Positions 46,270 to 54,550 of a stretch of DNA of 64,000 nucleotides are shown piece after piece. Position numbers and translations under genes: made by a program. The DNA is taken from contig NZ_UNRA01000003.1 in assembly GCF_900537075.1 (NCBI RefSeq), forward strand, positions 473,082 through 537,081. Direction: 5' to 3'. Position 1 is the first letter of the stretch. The number at the start of each line of letters is the position of its first letter. The notes beneath the pieces were generated by a model. That model searched no databases, was not told the DNA's origin, and saw only the letters and a list, made by a program, of their open reading frames with translations. The stretch comes from Tropicibacter sp. Alg240-R139. GTDB taxonomy: Bacteria > Pseudomonadota > Alphaproteobacteria > Rhodobacterales > Rhodobacteraceae.

Positions 46270-47508
46270 ATGATCGAGATTGCAGGACAGACCTATTCGC
46301 TGGAGGATCCGATGGTCCTTTTGGCCCTTGGTGCGGCCGCGATCCTGTTGCTGATTGCTTTGATGGTGTTTCTCAGCCTGCGGGCGGCCAACCGCTCGGC
46401 CCGGATGGCGGAACCTTTGACGCAACAGATGGCGATTCTGGGCCAAAACGTACAACAGCTGGGCGCAGGTCAGGAGCAGCTGCGCGGCGGGTTGCAGCAT
46501 GTCTCGGACACGCAGGCCAACGCGCAAGTTCAGGTGATCCAGACGATGGAAGCGCGCTTGGGCGATGTGCAGCAGCACATGAACGACCGGTTGGCGGACA
46601 ATGCCATGCGCTCGGCGCGTGCTTTGGCCGAAATGCAGGAACGGATGAAAGAGAGCCTGCATGGCTCGTCGAAACAGACCGCGACGTCGCTGACGCAGCT
46701 GCAAGAGCGGCTCAAGACCATCGACAAGGCGCAGGACAACATCACCAAACTGTCCGGCGATGTGCTGAGCCTGCAGGACATTCTGTCGAACAAGCAAACG
46801 CGCGGTGCGTTTGGCGAAATTCAGCTGAACGACATCGTGTCAAAGGCGCTGCCGTCGGACAGCTATGCGTTGCAATATACCTTGTCGAACGGCAAGCGAG
46901 CGGACTGCCTGATCTATCTGCCCAACCCGCCGGGACCCATTGTGATTGATAGCAAGTTCCCGTTGGAAGCTTATGAAGCGCTCCGCCGTGCCGAGACCCA
47001 AGCCGAGTTGAACGAGGCCGCGCGGATGATGCGCACGGCGCTGAGGGCCCACATCAAAGCCATTGCCGACAAATACATCATCGAGGGCGAAACCGCTGAC
47101 GGAGCTTTGATGTTCCTGCCATCCGAAGCGGTTTATGCGGAACTCCACGCAAACTTTCCTGAGATTGTGCGCGAGGGGTTTGCAGCACGGGTCTGGATCG
47201 TGTCTCCGACGACCTGCATGGCGACGCTCAACACCATGCGCGCGATCCTGAAAGATGCTCGCATGCGCGAACAAGCTGGCGCGATCCGCAAAGAATTGGG
47301 GTTGTTGCACAAGGACGTCGAACGCCTGGGCGACAGGGTCGCCAATCTGGATCGTCATTTCGGGCAGGCAGCCAAGGATATTTCGGACATCAAGATCAGC
47401 GCGGACAAGGCCGGGCGCCGGGCGCTGCGGCTGGACAACTTTGATTTTGAGGAATTGGCCCCTGAGGACACAGGGTCAGTCGTGCCACTGACCAAACCCG
47501 GTGAGTGA
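46270..47508 (+). CDS. rmuC: DNA recombination protein RmuC
   Basis: A 412-residue protein with an N-terminal membrane anchor (about residues 14-36), a long coiled coil (about 40-170) and the RmuC nuclease-like core (RGAFGEIQLNDIV, YLPNPPGPIVIDSKFPLEAYE, DGALMFLPSEAVYAEL). RmuC limits certain DNA inversions in E. coli and may act as a nuclease; the exact role is unsettled. It follows mutL by 61 bases, so both repair genes are probably co-transcribed. Confidence 0.93.
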   Translation: MIEIAGQTYSLEDPMVLLALGAAAILLLIALMVFLSLRAANRSARMAEPLTQQMAILGQNVQQLGAGQEQLRGGLQHVSDTQANAQVQVIQTMEARLGDVQQHMNDRLADNAMRSARALAEMQERMKESLHGSSKQTATSLTQLQERLKTIDKAQDNITKLSGDVLSLQDILSNKQTRGAFGEIQLNDIVSKALPSDSYALQYTLSNGKRADCLIYLPNPPGPIVIDSKFPLEAYEALRRAETQAELNEAARMMRTALRAHIKAIADKYIIEGETADGALMFLPSEAVYAELHANFPEIVREGFAARVWIVSPTTCMATLNTMRAILKDARMREQAGAIRKELGLLHKDVERLGDRVANLDRHFGQAAKDISDIKISADKAGRRALRLDNFDFEELAPEDTGSVVPLTKPGE

Positions 47509-47643
47509 GGGATTGACCCACGGATAGGCGTTTCACGGGTTAAATGGTCGATGAAATGGGAACAGCCAGCCAACTTTGAGTGAATTTCTATGTTTTCAGG
47601 GGTGTATTCTGCACACAAATACAGCCCCAAACGGAATTCCCTA

Positions 47644-48435
47644 ATGTGCCGATTTCTCGCGTGGACAGGTGCGCCGCGCTATTTTGACGAACTGGTCCTC
47701 AATCAGGAACAATCGCTGGTCGAACAAAGCCGTAATGCGATGATTGGCAAAACGCCGATCAACGCGGATGGCTTTGGTTTGGCATGGTATTCCAAGCGCG
47801 AGGTGCCTTGTTTCTACAAGGATACGAACCCGGCTTGGTCGGACGCGAACCTGCGCCAGCTAGCGCATCACACCCAGTCGCGCATGTTTCTGGCGCATGT
47901 GCGCGCCTCAACGGGCACGGCCACGTCGCGCAACAATTGCCATCCGTTCGGGCACGGGCGATGGAGTTTCATGCACAACGGGCAGGCAGGTGGTCACGAG
48001 CGCATCCGGCAAGAGCTGGATGGGATGATCCCACCCGAATGTTACGAGTATCGCTTGGGTGCGACCGAAAGCGAGGCGATCTTTCTGATCGCCTTGGGTG
48101 AACGGCTAGAGAGTGATCCAATCGGTGCGATGGCCCGCGCGGTAGGCCGGGTCGAGGTTTTGTCACGCCGCCGAGGTGATTTGCCCTTTATGCGGTTTGC
48201 GGCCTGTTGGTCAGATGGGCAGCGGCTTTTTGCGGCGCGCTACGCCTCGGATGGATACGCGCCCAGTCTGTTTCACCGACGCTGCGCACACGGGGTCATC
48301 GTGTCGTCCGAGCCGTTGGATGACGAAAGACAGAAATGGATCGAGGTTCCGGCTGGTTTGGCCATTGAAATCAGTGATGACAAGATCACCCGCCATCCGT
48401 TTGAGCCACCTTTGGTCCATGTTGAGGCAGCTTAG
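47644..48435 (+). CDS. class II glutamine amidotransferase (YafJ/EgtC-like)
   Basis: A 263-residue N-terminal-nucleophile amidohydrolase. Cys2 (MCRFLAW) becomes the catalytic N-terminus. Motifs HVRASTGTATSRNNCHPFGHGRWSFMHNG and the later RLGATESEAIF match the class II glutaminase fold. EgtC removes gamma-glutamyl groups in ergothioneine synthesis, but no other egt genes are near, so the substrate is open. Start 47644 is chosen over 47590 because the nucleophile must follow the initiator methionine. Confidence 0.88.
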   Translation: MCRFLAWTGAPRYFDELVLNQEQSLVEQSRNAMIGKTPINADGFGLAWYSKREVPCFYKDTNPAWSDANLRQLAHHTQSRMFLAHVRASTGTATSRNNCHPFGHGRWSFMHNGQAGGHERIRQELDGMIPPECYEYRLGATESEAIFLIALGERLESDPIGAMARAVGRVEVLSRRRGDLPFMRFAACWSDGQRLFAARYASDGYAPSLFHRRCAHGVIVSSEPLDDERQKWIEVPAGLAIEISDDKITRHPFEPPLVHVEAA

Positions 48436-48474
48436 TTTCCTATTGTCGAGTGCATCGATTGAAGTACGAGGGAG

Positions 48475-48600
48475 CTCCCGCCCGTCGTCGATGTTTCTGA
48501 CGAAACATCTCCTCCCGTAGGGCCCGGCGCCACGCTTCGCGTGGCGTGACACCTAAGACCGCCAGCGGTTCGAACGAAAATGCGTTTCGAGAACGGACCA
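48475..48600. repeat. structured intergenic repeat, copy C (diverged right half)
   Basis: Within the 313-base gap between the convergent amidotransferase and PEP-mutase-family genes. The left part is nearly identical to copy A: CTCCCGC (48475-48481), hairpin ATGTTTC-TGAC-GAAACAT (48491-48508), then CTCCTCCCGT. The middle hairpin is different (CGCCACGC-TTC-GCGTGGCG, 48528-48546). The right part keeps a CCGC..GCGG palindrome (48559-48568) and a possible small hairpin, but the closing GCGGGAG is lost. No gene is apparent in the rest of the gap. Confidence 0.75.
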
Positions 48601-48748
48601 CACCACCAAAGTCCCGTCGCGTCACTGGTGTTCTCGGGATATTGGCGGTCGATCCCTGTGTGCTGGTTCTCGAAATGACATGACCGGTATTTTTGCACGC
48701 AGGAGCGGCCAGTCACACCGTGCGGATCAAGGACGGATGGAATGTACT

Positions 48749-49516
48749 CTAAGTCGTCAGAGCCGTCTTGGCAGCCTCGGTTACTCCGGTCATGGCTGTC
48801 AGATAGGGCGCGGGACCATGGCTGATCCGTGCGACCCCCATGTCGGCGAGGGATTGGTGGTCTGGGGCCAATCCGGTTTGCATGATGTTTACCGGCAATG
48901 ACGTGGCTGCACAGAACTCGCCAATCAGGTCAGGCGTGACCAACCCTGGAACAAAAAGCCCGTCTGCGCCGGCATGTGCGTAGGCGCGCGCGCGCTCGAT
49001 TGCTTCTGCCATAAGGTCAGAGTGCGCGTTGGGCTTAGCTCCCTGGAAGAAGACATCAGTTCGCGCGTTGATGAAGACCGGAACACCAGTCGATTGTGCG
49101 GCCTTTCGCAGGGTGCTGATCTGCTTGGCTTGGGTTGCCGCAGCCAATAGTCCGGAGCCGTCGATAACACGGTCTTCGAAGTTTACTCCTACGGCACCTG
49201 CGGCAATGACGCGTTCCATGTTTGTGGCCAACGTGCTCAAGTCATCGGAATAGCCAGCCTCAAAATCGAAACTTACCGGTAGGTCCACCGAGGCGGTGAT
49301 GCGGGCCAGGATGTTCAGAGCAAATTCCAGCGGCATATCCTGCCCATCGTCAAATCCCTGAGCATGCGCGAGCGACCAGCTGCCAGTGGCGATTGCGGTG
49401 GCACCTGCCTTGGCAATAGCCTTGGCGCTGCCTGCGTCCCAGGCGTTATACAGGATCAATGGTGCACCGGGACGGTGCAGTTCTGCAAAGGCGCGGGCAG
49501 TGTCAGATTGGCTCAT
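48749..49516 (-). CDS. isocitrate lyase/PEP mutase superfamily protein
   Basis: A 255-residue TIM-barrel enzyme of the ICL/PEPM superfamily. It shows LILYNAWDAGSAKAI, the metal-binding SFDFEAGYSD (Asp/Glu ligands), GVNFEDRV and FINARTDVFF. It lacks the KKCGH-type catalytic loop of isocitrate lyase, so it is of the PEP-mutase/oxaloacetate-hydrolase/methylisocitrate-like side. Substrate unknown. It starts within the last four bases of the ada gene, suggesting one transcript. Confidence 0.85.
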   Translation of the reverse strand: MSQSDTARAFAELHRPGAPLILYNAWDAGSAKAIAKAGATAIATGSWSLAHAQGFDDGQDMPLEFALNILARITASVDLPVSFDFEAGYSDDLSTLATNMERVIAAGAVGVNFEDRVIDGSGLLAAATQAKQISTLRKAAQSTGVPVFINARTDVFFQGAKPNAHSDLMAEAIERARAYAHAGADGLFVPGLVTPDLIGEFCAATSLPVNIMQTGLAPDHQSLADMGVARISHGPAPYLTAMTGVTEAAKTALTT

Positions 49517-50583
49517 GCGGGAATGCTTTCGGTTGTGGCGTATTGCCGTTCCAGGTCGATCAGTTTCTGTTTGCGCCAGAGCCCGCCACCATATCCGGTG
49601 AGCGAGCCGTCCGCGCCCATGACGCGGTGGCAGGGTATGACGATGGCGATTTGGTTGGCACCGTTGGCGCGGGCGATGGCTCGGGTGGAATCAGGTCGAT
49701 CCATGCGACGCGCGATTTCTGAATAGGAATAGATGCTTCCTGCGGGCAATGTCTGCAACATGTCCCAGACAGCACAGGTGAACGGTGTGCCATGCAGTGC
49801 AAGGGGGATGTCGAACAGGGCCGAACGTCCGTGGAAATAGTCATCCAGCTGAGCCTGGACCCGGTCCGTGGGAGGCAGGCGGCCAAAACCAAGCGAGCCC
49901 TTGCAGGCCTTGTTCAGGCGCTTTAGTTCGGTCGGCAAAGCCTTGCGATCGGTGAATTCCAGCAGATGTAGGTGGGTGGTATCACTGACAGCGATCATCG
50001 GTCCCAGAGGCGTCTGGAACCAATCGGCCTTTAACAACGCATCTGATTGAAATGCACCGGGGGGCAATCCTAGGTGTCTCGCAAAGGCCGCCCGAAATGC
50101 GGCCCCCGAAGAAAACCCCGCGTCCAGTTGCGCGTCGATCACGCGCCCGTCTTGTGCCAGCGTCGTCAGCCCCGCATGCAGCCGGGTTTGCCGTGCCATT
50201 TCCAGAAAAGTCATGCCAAAGTGGCGCTTGAACGCCCTGCGGATGGTGGATGGGTCATGCCCCAGTGCGACCAGATCCCCTTCTCGCCAGCGACGGGATG
50301 GATCGGCTTCTAATGCGGCGATCAAGGCTTGTACTGCGGGATCAGCCTGCGCAGCGGGTTGCATGGGGTGACAGCGTTTGCAGGGGCGAAATCCGGCTTC
50401 GATCCCGGCCCCGATAGTGTCGAAGAATTCGCAGTTCTCGCGTTTGGGTTTACGGGCTGGGCACGTTAGGCGGCACAAGATTCCGGTGCTGGTCACCCCG
50501 ACAAAAGCGCGCCCGTCCCAGGCCGCGTCCCGGGCCAGTAAGGCGGCATACAACACATCATCATCAGGTAAATCGAGTCTCAT
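49513..50583 (-). CDS. ada: bifunctional Ada: methylation-responsive regulator and O6-alkylguanine-DNA alkyltransferase
   Basis: A 356-residue Ada protein. The N-terminal methylphosphotriester domain has Cys37, Cys41, Cys68 and Cys71 spaced as in the E. coli zinc/methyl-acceptor quartet. An AraC-type helix-turn-helix follows (about residues 85-170). The C-terminal alkyltransferase has Cys318 in IPCHRV, with GTPFTCAVWDMLQTLPAG upstream. It repairs alkylated DNA and, once methylated at Cys37, activates adaptive-response genes. The PEP-mutase-family gene is coupled downstream, not alkB, which is unusual. Confidence 0.95.
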   Translation of the reverse strand: MRLDLPDDDVLYAALLARDAAWDGRAFVGVTSTGILCRLTCPARKPKRENCEFFDTIGAGIEAGFRPCKRCHPMQPAAQADPAVQALIAALEADPSRRWREGDLVALGHDPSTIRRAFKRHFGMTFLEMARQTRLHAGLTTLAQDGRVIDAQLDAGFSSGAAFRAAFARHLGLPPGAFQSDALLKADWFQTPLGPMIAVSDTTHLHLLEFTDRKALPTELKRLNKACKGSLGFGRLPPTDRVQAQLDDYFHGRSALFDIPLALHGTPFTCAVWDMLQTLPAGSIYSYSEIARRMDRPDSTRAIARANGANQIAIVIPCHRVMGADGSLTGYGGGLWRKQKLIDLERQYATTESIPA

Positions 50584-50710
50584 GCTCAGACCCTAACGCG
50601 AAAGCCCGTATTTTGGGCGCTGGTTTTCGGGCGTCTATGTCACTTTTTTGGTGAGGAGAAACGGGGCAGTGCGGTTTGCGCAAGATCAAAGACAATCCAG
50701 CCTGCAGCGT

Positions 50711-50741
50711 AGAAAGATCGCAGACAGATCACAGAAAGATC
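50711..50741 (+). repeat. short phased direct repeats upstream of the DUF3775 gene
   Basis: Three related units of the form (C)AGAMAGATC occur at 50711-50719, 50721-50730 and 50732-50741. Their GATC cores are spaced 11 bp apart. They lie 31 bases or more before the DUF3775 start, in the leader or promoter. They may be binding sites for a protein along one face of the DNA, or chance. Confidence 0.4.
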
Positions 50742-50772
50742 AGAGACGAGACGCGAACAAGGGGATCAGAAG

Positions 50773-51090
50773 ATGCTGGAGATTTCGACACGCAAGGTGG
50801 CCCAGGTGGCCATGATGGCGCGCGAGTTGAATCGAGCCGAGGGCGAATTGCGCGCGTTTGTCGACCGGATGAGCGAAGATGAACAGGCTGAACTGGTTGC
50901 GATAATGTGGGTTGGGCGAGAAAGTTTTTTCGCCGAGGATTTGGCGGAAGCTATTGCGACAGCCCGAACCGAAGCTTCGACACCTTGTGCGGATTATCTG
51001 ATCGGAACTCCGCATTTGGCCGATCACTTGGAAAACGGATTGGACGCTTTGGGTGTATCTGCCGAAGATGTTGAAAACGACCTGATGTGA
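50773..51090 (+). CDS. DUF3775 protein
   Basis: A 105-residue acidic, helical protein matching DUF3775 (IDTRKV-like start LEISTRKVAQV, ELVAIMWVGR, CADYLIGTPHLADHLENGLDALG). The family is uncharacterised and common in Rhodobacterales. AAGGGG lies eight bases before the ATG. It stands alone, divergent from ada. Confidence 0.8.
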   Translation: MLEISTRKVAQVAMMARELNRAEGELRAFVDRMSEDEQAELVAIMWVGRESFFAEDLAEAIATARTEASTPCADYLIGTPHLADHLENGLDALGVSAEDVENDLM

Positions 51091-51435
51091 GGACCCAAGT
51101 TGGTCTGTCTGTCAACACGAACACTTTCGTTGCCAAATTGGATTTGATGCAGTCCTATCGAGTGCAGTTTTGGTTCAAAGTAAATGCCGTTCAAATCTCG
51201 GGCAGCAAGATCCGGCGGATAGGGAAATTCTGTTGCCTCGAAATGTTGCTGCACTGAGATTAGGTTTGTTCCCTGCAAAGGGCCGATAAGAACTAAACGG
51301 GCAAATAGGCCACTACACGTATTGAGGTGGCTGTCGCCGGGTGAGATTGTGTTAGAAGCAAGACACCCCACCCTGATTGCGGGCGGGGCACTTTGGGGCG
51401 ATGACAAGCCGACAGGGCACTTGACGCCCTTTGGA
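51091..51435. other. AT-richer gap with possible gene remnant on the minus strand
   Basis: A 345-base gap between convergent genes. It looks poorer in G+C than its surroundings. A minus-strand frame crossing it (about 51100-51350) has protein-like composition (LIGPLQGTNLIS, HFEATEFPYPPDL) but no start codon outside the neighbouring gene, no ribosome-binding site, and runs antisense into the DUF3775 gene. I do not recognise it. It could be a decayed gene fragment or plain spacer. No structured repeat is present here. Confidence 0.3.
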
Positions 51436-52578
51436 TCAAGCTGCGTGATCCACGATCTGAAGATGCTGTGCCAATCTGTCGATTTCAGCCATCCAGGCTT
51501 CGACCAGTTTCGGGTCACTGGGGGCAGCATGCACACCGGCGGGGATCGCGCGATTCATCACGGCCTCTATGGCGAGCGAGACGGGAATAGACACCAGGCG
51601 CGCCATAGCGGTGCCGCGCGCGTCACCCCATGCGTCCATTACATAGGTTTTGTGCCAGACCACAGTGCCGTCTTTCTCGGCCTTGAGGTCGACGCAGAGC
51701 ACCACGCGATCCGGCTCGCCGTCGTCATATGCATTATCGGTCCAGAACTGATCTGACATCTCTTTCAGTCGTGCATCGCCTTCGGGGCCAGAGAGTGTCT
51801 CAACCTCTTTGAACACGCCGTCCCAGGCCTCGGTCCAGCCATTCAGGCGCAGGGTGCCGCGGACGAACTCTTTGACTGGCCAGTGTTCTTCAAAGTGGTA
51901 CTGGTCCTTGAACGGGATCGAGTCGCGGTTTGGGTAGACCTCAAAGCTCTCCGGCGTGGGAAGGGGGGCCACATAGCTGCTGATCGCGTCCCAGGGGCGG
52001 GCCACATCCAGCGGGGCATAGTTGCGGATCGAGCGTGAAGGCGAGAGCAGCGCCTTGAGCACGCCCAATGGCGACCAGCTGAATTTGTAGCGGAAGGGGT
52101 TGGCGATCTTGGGAATGCCGCCGCAGTAGGATTTGAAGCTGAGGTGATTGTGGCCATCAAAGGCATCCGAAGCGCGATAATTATCTACCAGTGCATGCGC
52201 CATCAGGTGGTCGATGCCCGGATCTAGGCCGACCTCGTTGACCAGCGCAACACCGGCTTCGCGCGCGCGATCATCCAGTGCGCGCATTTCCGGGGCGATG
52301 TAAGACGAGCTGACAAAGTTGGCCCCCTTGGCGATCGCCAGTTCGGCAAGCGGCACATGCCAGTCGCCGGGCAGCATGGATACGATCACGTCGTCCTTGG
52401 CCAGGTCCTTGGCCAGCACATCAATGTCGAATGCCTTGATGTTGTTGGTCAGGTCGCCGACCTCGGCCTGGGCCTTTTCGACTGTCCGGTTCCAGACGGT
52501 CACATCTTGACCGGCCTCGATCAGGCGTCGCAGTCCGGGGATGGCCGACAGGCCGGTTCCGCACCAATGGATTGTCAT
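51436..52578 (-). CDS. saccharopine dehydrogenase (glutamate-forming type)
   Basis: A 380-residue protein with an N-terminal Rossmann segment (IHWCGTGLSAIPGLRRLIEAG, then VTVWNR) and the saccharopine reductase/dehydrogenase C-terminal domain (NEVGLDPGIDHLMA, FKSYCGGIP). It should oxidise saccharopine to 2-aminoadipate 6-semialdehyde and glutamate. GGGAGAG precedes the ATG. Together with the lysine-forming enzyme at 52842 it forms a two-enzyme lysine degradation route; the reverse (synthesis) is unlikely since dapB is present. Confidence 0.88.
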   Translation of the reverse strand: MTIHWCGTGLSAIPGLRRLIEAGQDVTVWNRTVEKAQAEVGDLTNNIKAFDIDVLAKDLAKDDVIVSMLPGDWHVPLAELAIAKGANFVSSSYIAPEMRALDDRAREAGVALVNEVGLDPGIDHLMAHALVDNYRASDAFDGHNHLSFKSYCGGIPKIANPFRYKFSWSPLGVLKALLSPSRSIRNYAPLDVARPWDAISSYVAPLPTPESFEVYPNRDSIPFKDQYHFEEHWPVKEFVRGTLRLNGWTEAWDGVFKEVETLSGPEGDARLKEMSDQFWTDNAYDDGEPDRVVLCVDLKAEKDGTVVWHKTYVMDAWGDARGTAMARLVSIPVSLAIEAVMNRAIPAGVHAAPSDPKLVEAWMAEIDRLAQHLQIVDHAA

Positions 52579-52591
52579 CTGGATCTCTCCC

Positions 52592-52840
52592 TTATCCGAA
52601 TTTTAATTTGGCGGTGACGATAAACAGAACCGCCGTGACCGCACAGACATTGGCAAGGATCAACGGCAGATCGCCCACCATCAGGCCATAGAGCAACCAC
52701 AGGCTGACCGTCATCAGCAACATCAGGTTCGAAGGCAGCGATAGGCCGGATGTGTCGCGGCTGGTCCAGGCCTTCCACGCCTGCGGGATCCAGCAGACGG
52801 TGCCGAAGATCGCCGCAGCGATACCAATGTAAAGCTCCAT
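52592..52840 (-). CDS. SemiSWEET-type small transporter
   Basis: An 82-residue membrane protein with three predicted transmembrane helices, the size of a SemiSWEET half-transporter that dimerises. The PQ motif lies in CWIPQAWKAW (residues about 16-25). Characterised SemiSWEETs move sugars, but the gene sits between two saccharopine dehydrogenase genes with gaps of 1 and 13 bases. A role in moving lysine or a pathway intermediate is possible but unproven. Confidence 0.85.
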   Translation of the reverse strand: MELYIGIAAAIFGTVCWIPQAWKAWTSRDTSGLSLPSNLMLLMTVSLWLLYGLMVGDLPLILANVCAVTAVLFIVTAKLKFG

Positions 52841-52841
52841 G

Positions 52842-53897
52842 TCAGATGTCCCGCAAATGGGTTTTGAATGTGTCCCATGCCCGGCCCCAGACGCCGCTGT
52901 CCAGATCGGTCAGGGTCAAGAGCGATGGCAGAAGCTGGTCCGCGTAATCTTCCGAACTTTCGGCGGGCAACATCGAGGGCAGGTTGTCGATGGCCATCAC
53001 ATCCAGCACCGGGTCAGTGGCCACGCGCAGGGCAGGGGCATCCCATGTGGTGGCGCGGTCATAAACAGGCACCGGGTTGTAGTCGCTGTCCGGGTCGCAG
53101 GCGACATCGCCGATGGCGGACAGCTTGCGGTCGGCGCTTAAGGCCTCTTGCGGGACAAACACAGGCGTGCCGGGACGAGCGAAGATGCAGTTCAGGAACA
53201 GGTTGTGGTCCAGGATTTCAGGGAACGGCCCGCCGCTTGCGGTCTCTGCCATGTCCCATTTGGTAACGGCAACGCCCATAGCCTCGCACAGGTCTGCCGC
53301 GCCCGAACCTACGCGACCGAGTGCGCCGATCACGATGGCCGAAGGGCGAGCGACGCCAGTTGCGTCCATCTCGGCGCTCAATTCTGCCAGCAGCACGTCC
53401 TTGCCCGGATAGGCCCCAACCGGGCCGCATTCCTCGCCCCGCTGTTGTGCCGCCCAGGTCTTGAGCGTTACCGCCGCGCCTGCGTAACCGGCCCAATAGC
53501 CAAAGGCGGCGACGCGACGGCCGCCTTCATCCACCAGATATTCCAGATCATAGAGCGTGCCACCCCCGGCCTTGAACCGTTCCAGCAAGGCGCGGCCCGA
53601 ATGCTGACCCTTGAAGGCATGGCCGAACATGATGTGTTTGTGCGGCAGTTGCGTGCCATCCTCGGGCAGCTCCTTGAGGCCAAAGATGATGGCGTCCGCC
53701 GGGGCTTGCGGCCAACTATTCTCGGTTGCGATCTCGCACCCTGCATCACGATAGCCGTCGATGCCGATGGCGCGTGTGCCGCTGTCCTCAATCGTGACCT
53801 TGATGCCCGCCGCGATCAGTTTGGTTGCCCCGTCGGGCGTCAGACCCACGCGGTCTTCGTTTAGGCGCTGTTCAGCCCGAACCCATAGATGTGTCAT
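52842..53897 (-). CDS. saccharopine dehydrogenase (lysine-forming type, LYS1-like)
   Basis: A 351-residue protein of the alanine dehydrogenase/PNT-like saccharopine dehydrogenase group. The N-terminal AEQRLNEDRVGLTPDGA, the FGHAFKGQ segment, the central nucleotide-binding region VIGALGRVGSGAADLCEAMG and the C-terminal DNLPSMLPAESSEDYA are characteristic. In the degradative direction it condenses lysine with 2-oxoglutarate to saccharopine. The operon layout places it before SemiSWEET and the second dehydrogenase. Confidence 0.9.
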   Translation of the reverse strand: MTHLWVRAEQRLNEDRVGLTPDGATKLIAAGIKVTIEDSGTRAIGIDGYRDAGCEIATENSWPQAPADAIIFGLKELPEDGTQLPHKHIMFGHAFKGQHSGRALLERFKAGGGTLYDLEYLVDEGGRRVAAFGYWAGYAGAAVTLKTWAAQQRGEECGPVGAYPGKDVLLAELSAEMDATGVARPSAIVIGALGRVGSGAADLCEAMGVAVTKWDMAETASGGPFPEILDHNLFLNCIFARPGTPVFVPQEALSADRKLSAIGDVACDPDSDYNPVPVYDRATTWDAPALRVATDPVLDVMAIDNLPSMLPAESSEDYADQLLPSLLTLTDLDSGVWGRAWDTFKTHLRDI

Positions 53898-53922
53898 GTT
53901 GTGTCCTTTTCAGAGCATGCCA

Positions 53923-54537
53923 TCAAAGCATACCGGCGGCCTTGACTGCCTGAACCGAGGCGCGCGCCTCCATCGCGGCGCGGAAGGCTACGATCTTGGG
54001 GAAAGCCGAAACGTCTACCCCATCCCCTTCGAGCCAGCTGCTCACCACATAAAGGTAGATGTCCGCAAGACTGATGTTGTCGCCCAACACAAATGGTCCC
54101 CGCAGGCCCTTGCTTTCGATATAGGCGCAAGAGGCGGTCATTGTTTCAGCCACTTTGCCCTTCATGTCCGCCCAACTGCTTTTCTTGTCCGCCCACCGAT
54201 GACCGCGCATCTTATGGGCATGGTTCACATGCATGGTCGAGGCGAGGTAATACATCACTTCGCGCATGCGGGCGGCCATCACCGGATCGGCGGGCACCAG
54301 CCCGGCCTCGGGCGCTTTGTCAGCGATGAAATCCAGCAATGCACCAGTTTCAGTCAGAATACCGCCTTCGACTACCAATGCAGGCACGCGGCCTTTGGGG
54401 TTGATCTGTCCATAGGCTGAGGTGGTTTGTTCGCCAGCAGAGAAGTCCAGTTTGACAGGCTCATATTCCAGGCCGGCTTCTTCCAGCGCGATGGCGACGG
54501 CAATCGAAATAGTTCCCGGGGCGTAATACAGTTGCAT
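53923..54537 (-). CDS. glutathione S-transferase family protein
   Basis: A 204-residue GST with the N-terminal thioredoxin-like domain (MQLYYAPGTISIAVAIALEEAG, the glutathione motif GRVPALVVEGG with cis-proline) and helical C-terminal domain. The serine/threonine-type N-terminus fits the beta/bacterial class. Start 54537 has AGGAG seven bases upstream; ATG 54570 lies inside the neighbouring phosphatase gene. Upstream of the saccharopine genes by 25 bases. Substrate unknown. Confidence 0.87.
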   Translation of the reverse strand: MQLYYAPGTISIAVAIALEEAGLEYEPVKLDFSAGEQTTSAYGQINPKGRVPALVVEGGILTETGALLDFIADKAPEAGLVPADPVMAARMREVMYYLASTMHVNHAHKMRGHRWADKKSSWADMKGKVAETMTASCAYIESKGLRGPFVLGDNISLADIYLYVVSSWLEGDGVDVSAFPKIVAFRAAMEARASVQAVKAAGML

Positions 54538-54550
54538 CCGAAATCTCCTG

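Noticed and set aside
48749-49516. True isocitrate lyase of the glyoxylate shunt
   Set aside because: It is only 255 residues and lacks the KKCGH loop, so it belongs to the PEP-mutase-like side of the superfamily.
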